Source of the DNA: Sarcocystis neurona
Taxonomy: Eukaryota; Apicomplexa; Conoidasida; Eucoccidiorida; Sarcocystidae
Direction: 5' to 3'
Length of the DNA: 64,000 nt
Assembly (NCBI GenBank): GCA_000727475.1
Contig: KL647314.1
Span: 1,332,812-1,396,811 of the forward strand
The notes below the pieces were generated by a model that was not told the origin of the DNA, made no database searches, and saw only the letters and a program-made list of their open reading frames with translations. How positions within the stretch are numbered: position 1 is the first letter of the stretch; each line of letters begins with the position of its first letter. Position numbers and translations under genes: made by a program. This document shows, in pieces, positions 57,681-64,000 of the stretch.

Positions 57681-60600
57681 GCAGGAGAGAGCAGCATTCT
57701 CGCAGCTGCTTTTCATCCAAACACCCTGTGTTTCCTTGTTGCAGCGGCGTATAATTAGTGTACAAACGTGGATTACCGACCAACCGGATATACCTAAGAA
57801 TCTGCATGAACAAGTATATCTGTCCACGTGTGTATGTGTACAAATCCATACATGCATTCGTATTATTGTAGCAGAGAAAGAGAGATACGACTCGTCGCCG
57901 TGCTCAGCAAGTAGTCACAGTGGTCGAGGGCCAGGGATTCACCCGATACATGAGGATCTGAATGAATGATATCTGTCCATTTGTTTGTGTACATACACAT
58001 ATAAAGAGAGTTGCGACCGGTCGCGGTACTCAATATATAGTCACACTAGTGGAACTAGTCTCCTGTTAGTGCTAGAAGTACTTCTGTTGACCGTGTATAT
58101 ATATATATATATATATATGTGCATATATAGGTATATGTGTGCGTGTGTGTGTGTGTGTGTGTATGTGTGTGTGAAGAATNNNNNNNNNNNNNNNNNNNNN
58201 NNNNNNNNNNNNNNNNNNNNNNNNNNNNNNNNNNNNNNNNNNNNNNNNNNNNNNNNNNNNNNNNNNNNNNNNNNNNNNNNNNNNNNNNNNNNNNNNNNNN
58301 NNNNNNNNNNNNNNNNNNNNNNNNNNNNNNNNNNNNNNNNNNNNNNNNNNNNNNNNNNNNNNNNNNNNNNNNNNNNNNNNNNNNNNNNNNNNNNNNNNNN
58401 NNNNNNNNNNNNNNNNNNNNNNNNNNNNNNNNNNNNNNNNNNNNNNNNNNNNNNNNNNNNNNNNNNNNNNNNNNNNNNNNNNNNNNNNNNNNNNNNNNNN
58501 NNNNNNNNNNNNNNNNNNNNNNNNNNNNNNNNNNNNNNNNNNNNNNNNNNNNNNNNNNNNNNNNNNNNNNNNNNNNNNNNNNNNNNNNNNNNNNNNNNNN
58601 NNNNNNNNNNNNNNNNNNNNNNNNNNNNNNNNNNNNNNNNNNNNNNNNNNNNNNNNNNNNNNNNNNNNNNNNNNNNNNNNNNNNNNNNNNNNNNNNNNNN
58701 NNNNNNNNNNNNNNNNNNNNNNNNNNNNNNNNNNNNNNNNNNNNCTGTTGTACGTCGTATATATATATATATATATATATGTGCATATATAGGTATATGT
58801 GTGCGTGTGTGTGTGTGTGTGTGTATGTGTGTGTGAAGAATATTGTCACTGCGGTGCCGTTATAGGTGAAGGGTGCACTTGCCCGGTAAGACACCTGCCT
58901 TTGGAGCCTGTGCAGGGACACGGGTATAGACGCAGAGAAGACGATTTTCTACAAGCACAGCAAACGCATTCTGTCACCTTTGTATAGCTGCAGGGAGACG
59001 TGTGCTAGTGATAAATATCGGAAAGGGGCTAGACCTGGGGTTGCCTATTCTGCGCACACGTAGAAATTGTCGTCCTATAAACATCATGGATGTCTTTATA
59101 TGCACCTATACACATATTTATACATATGTATGTACATATATATAAATTTATACACAGGTGCACAAGCAGGTGTTCTGTCCATGCGTCTGACTTCTGGCTA
59201 CGGCGTGTATCTGTGTGCCTGGGCGCACGCGTGTATAGCCAAACGGACGTACCTATATATGCCGGCCTATATGTGTCTGATGTTGCCAGGTATATGCACC
59301 ACACAGTGACGCGGGTGAAAACTACATTCCGCGATGTATTTCTACTCGTATTCGTTTATTTAACATTGCCACGCGTGTAAACTCTACACCCTTCTCAGCC
59401 CTATACACGAATACATATCTATTACCTATAGAGAGACAATATGGCATTGCCGTCGCACCGCGTACGTGTAGACCTGACTCTTCTTTGTGCGTAAGACACG
59501 CATCTGTGACCTCACGTCTGCAGAGGAAGCATCTCTCTGAGTCCTGCAAGGGGGGGGGGGAGGCCTGCCGCTGCGTACGGAAGCAGCGGATCTGCTGCCG
59601 CTGGGATGTCTCGCACAAATTCTTATCCCCGGTCGCGGGCAAACGCGGCAAGCCGACGTCCCTTTGTAGCCTTATCCACACGTATAAGTGCGTTTTTACA
59701 GGCGCAGCGGAACGTGTACGTACGTGTGTACACATTCTTCTGATAGAAGTGTAGATCTTCTGTACACCTCGGACGTCCTTGTAAATGGATACGCACGTGT
59801 ACGAGGTGCAACACGGTACATATTTCCATATACTTCTACGCATATACACGTACATCATACATATATGTGTGCACGGGTCCCAGCCTCTCATGCTTCTGTT
59901 TACATGCGCACATATGGACAAATGTACACATATATATATATATATATATATATACACGCATGGATACGTACGGACGCATACACATGTATGTGCGACGCAT
60001 TTCAACGCGGACGCGATACGAGGACATATCGCCATCTACGTATACGCACGTCGTAGCGCATTACACATATGTATATATATATATATATATATGACTGCTG
60101 TGCAAGTTTCTTACTTCGCTGCAGACGCATGCATAAATGTATATACGTAGGACCACCACCGCGTCTTGCCACACATACACACACTCGCGCAGACATCTGC
60201 GTACGTCTACGTACCTCTCCAGATGCTGTTTACGTATACGCAAATAGACGTCTCCGCGCTGCACGAGAGTCTCTTCATACAGACCATGACGCACACAAGC
60301 CCCCCAGTGCTATACCTACTTGTCTGCGCCAGACACACACGCACGGCTCTTCTCCCACGGATATATATATATATATAGCTACACATATACGCATAATATA
60401 TATATATATATACATATGCATACGTCTAAGTGCAGACGGTCGTGGTGCGACACCGATGAATACATATATGTATATATATCCATCCATCCATACATACTAT
60501 ATATATATACGTGGCGTCAAGTCTGCGATAGAAGCGGAGATGCGCAGCCAGTGCCAGAAACTTCATTGTGGCGCCCGCAAAGAAAAATGTTACTATGTGG

Positions 60601-60795
60601 TAGCGTACCACACACGTACGCAGCACACGTCTAAAAACTGCACTCTCTTCCACATATACGCGTGAAGTGTATAAACTGCCACACAACCTGTCGGTCCAGA
60701 CCCCTTCGATACGCGCGTGTCCCGCTATATACGTATACATATGTACATATACACGCGTTTATACTTTACGTATATGCGCATCTATATATTATTTT
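57681..60795. other. Simple-repeat region with an assembly gap
   Basis: AT/TG/TACGTA repeats around a gap. A less repetitive stretch lies at about 59430-59660, with no gene recognised. AT tracts are at about 59930-59955, 60070-60092, 60360-60377 and 60398-60412. Confidence 0.5.
58180..58744. other. Assembly gap of 565 N
   Basis: Run of N. The roughly 80 bases before it recur after it (58758-58840), including GTGCATATATAGGTATATGT and GTGTGTGAAGAAT, so the flanking contigs probably overlap. Confidence 0.95.
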
Positions 60796-61116
60796 ATGTC
60801 TGGATATACAACCCGGAGGTTTGATACGGGCTTCATGGGAAAAGAGAACGACGAGGACACAGTGCGCACGACCCGTTACGACAGGCGTTCTGCACCTGTC
60901 AATAAACATCCGAGCGAGCGGCTCAGCAGTGATGATCTGCATGGGCGCCAATACCTGCTTGAAGCGTCAGCAATAAATCCACGCGTACGGGAAGAGAGAC
61001 GCATAGAGAGACGTGTGTGTGCGTGCACACACCCCACACACGCATATGCGCACCAGTGGAGAGAGACGGAGACACAGGGAGAACGTGAATCTGTACACAC
61101 ACGTATATATATGTAA
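60796..61116 (+). CDS. Small hypothetical protein, convergent to MetAP2
   Basis: An ATG-started open frame of 106 codons begins MSGYTTRRFDTGFMGKENDE, then TVRTTRYDRRSAPVNKHPSE and RLSSDDLHGRQYLLEASAIN, a balanced, charged composition unlike the surrounding repeat readings. The last third (CTHPTHAYAH onward) does look like repeat-derived sequence. It ends 148 bases from the MetAP2 stop on the other strand. No family was recognised. It may be a real small gene, an exon, or chance. Confidence 0.3.
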   Translation: MSGYTTRRFDTGFMGKENDEDTVRTTRYDRRSAPVNKHPSERLSSDDLHGRQYLLEASAINPRVREERRIERRVCACTHPTHAYAHQWRETETQGERESVHTRIYM

Positions 61117-61264
61117 TGATAAATGACGATGACTCGTAATAAAAGTGGCCGGCGTTACGCAGGAAGGTGTGTGCACATACATATATATATGTACATGCTT
61201 TTATGTGGAGAGCGTGGACGTGGTGGCGGCTATTCTAGGTGATAAATTTTATATGGGGAAGTCT

Positions 61265-64000
<2,736 letters not shown>

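Overview
The window looks like coccidian (Apicomplexa, Eimeria-type) nuclear DNA. Exons are loaded with CAG/GCA trinucleotide arrays read as poly-Gln/Ala/Ser, introns are long with clean GT-AG borders, non-coding DNA is saturated with AT, TG and TACGTA-type simple repeats, and each protein that can be recognised is eukaryotic. The species cannot be fixed from the sequence. No rRNA, tRNA, CRISPR, transposase or bacterial operon was seen.

Layout. (1) Bases 1 to about 20,610, plus strand: one multi-exon gene for a MORC-family GHKL ATPase with N-terminal kelch repeats. The window opens inside one of its exons. Exons were joined by splice-phase arithmetic and by matching the kelch, GHKL and S5 motifs; the C-terminal end is unresolved and a possible last exon lies at 21938-22913. 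(2) About 22,900-34,200: repeat-rich DNA with no recognisable gene. (3) 34233-39226, minus strand: a four-exon NAT8/camello-like membrane GNAT acetyltransferase, with all phases consistent. (4) About 39,200-48,800: tandem repeats and GCA-rich blocks with no recognised gene. (5) 48844-54149, plus strand: a four-exon cytochrome c with a Gln-rich N-terminal extension. (6) About 54,150-61,200: repeats, one assembly gap, one low-repeat island with a possible exon, and one small hypothetical ORF. (7) 61265-64000, minus strand: the last two exons of methionine aminopeptidase 2, whose 5' part lies beyond the window.

The genes are not an operon and need not cooperate. They cover gene silencing (MORC), protein N-acetylation (NAT8-like), mitochondrial electron transfer (cytochrome c) and N-terminal Met removal (MetAP2). 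What unites them is architecture: sense-strand CAG arrays sit in exons and often just after donors, whereas sense-strand CTG arrays sit just before many acceptors. The points most worth a second look are a Gln in place of the catalytic Glu in the MORC N-box, decayed duplicates of a MORC exon start inside the preceding intron, complementary CAG/CTG arrays at the two ends of some introns, and assembly gaps flanked by the same sequence on both sides.
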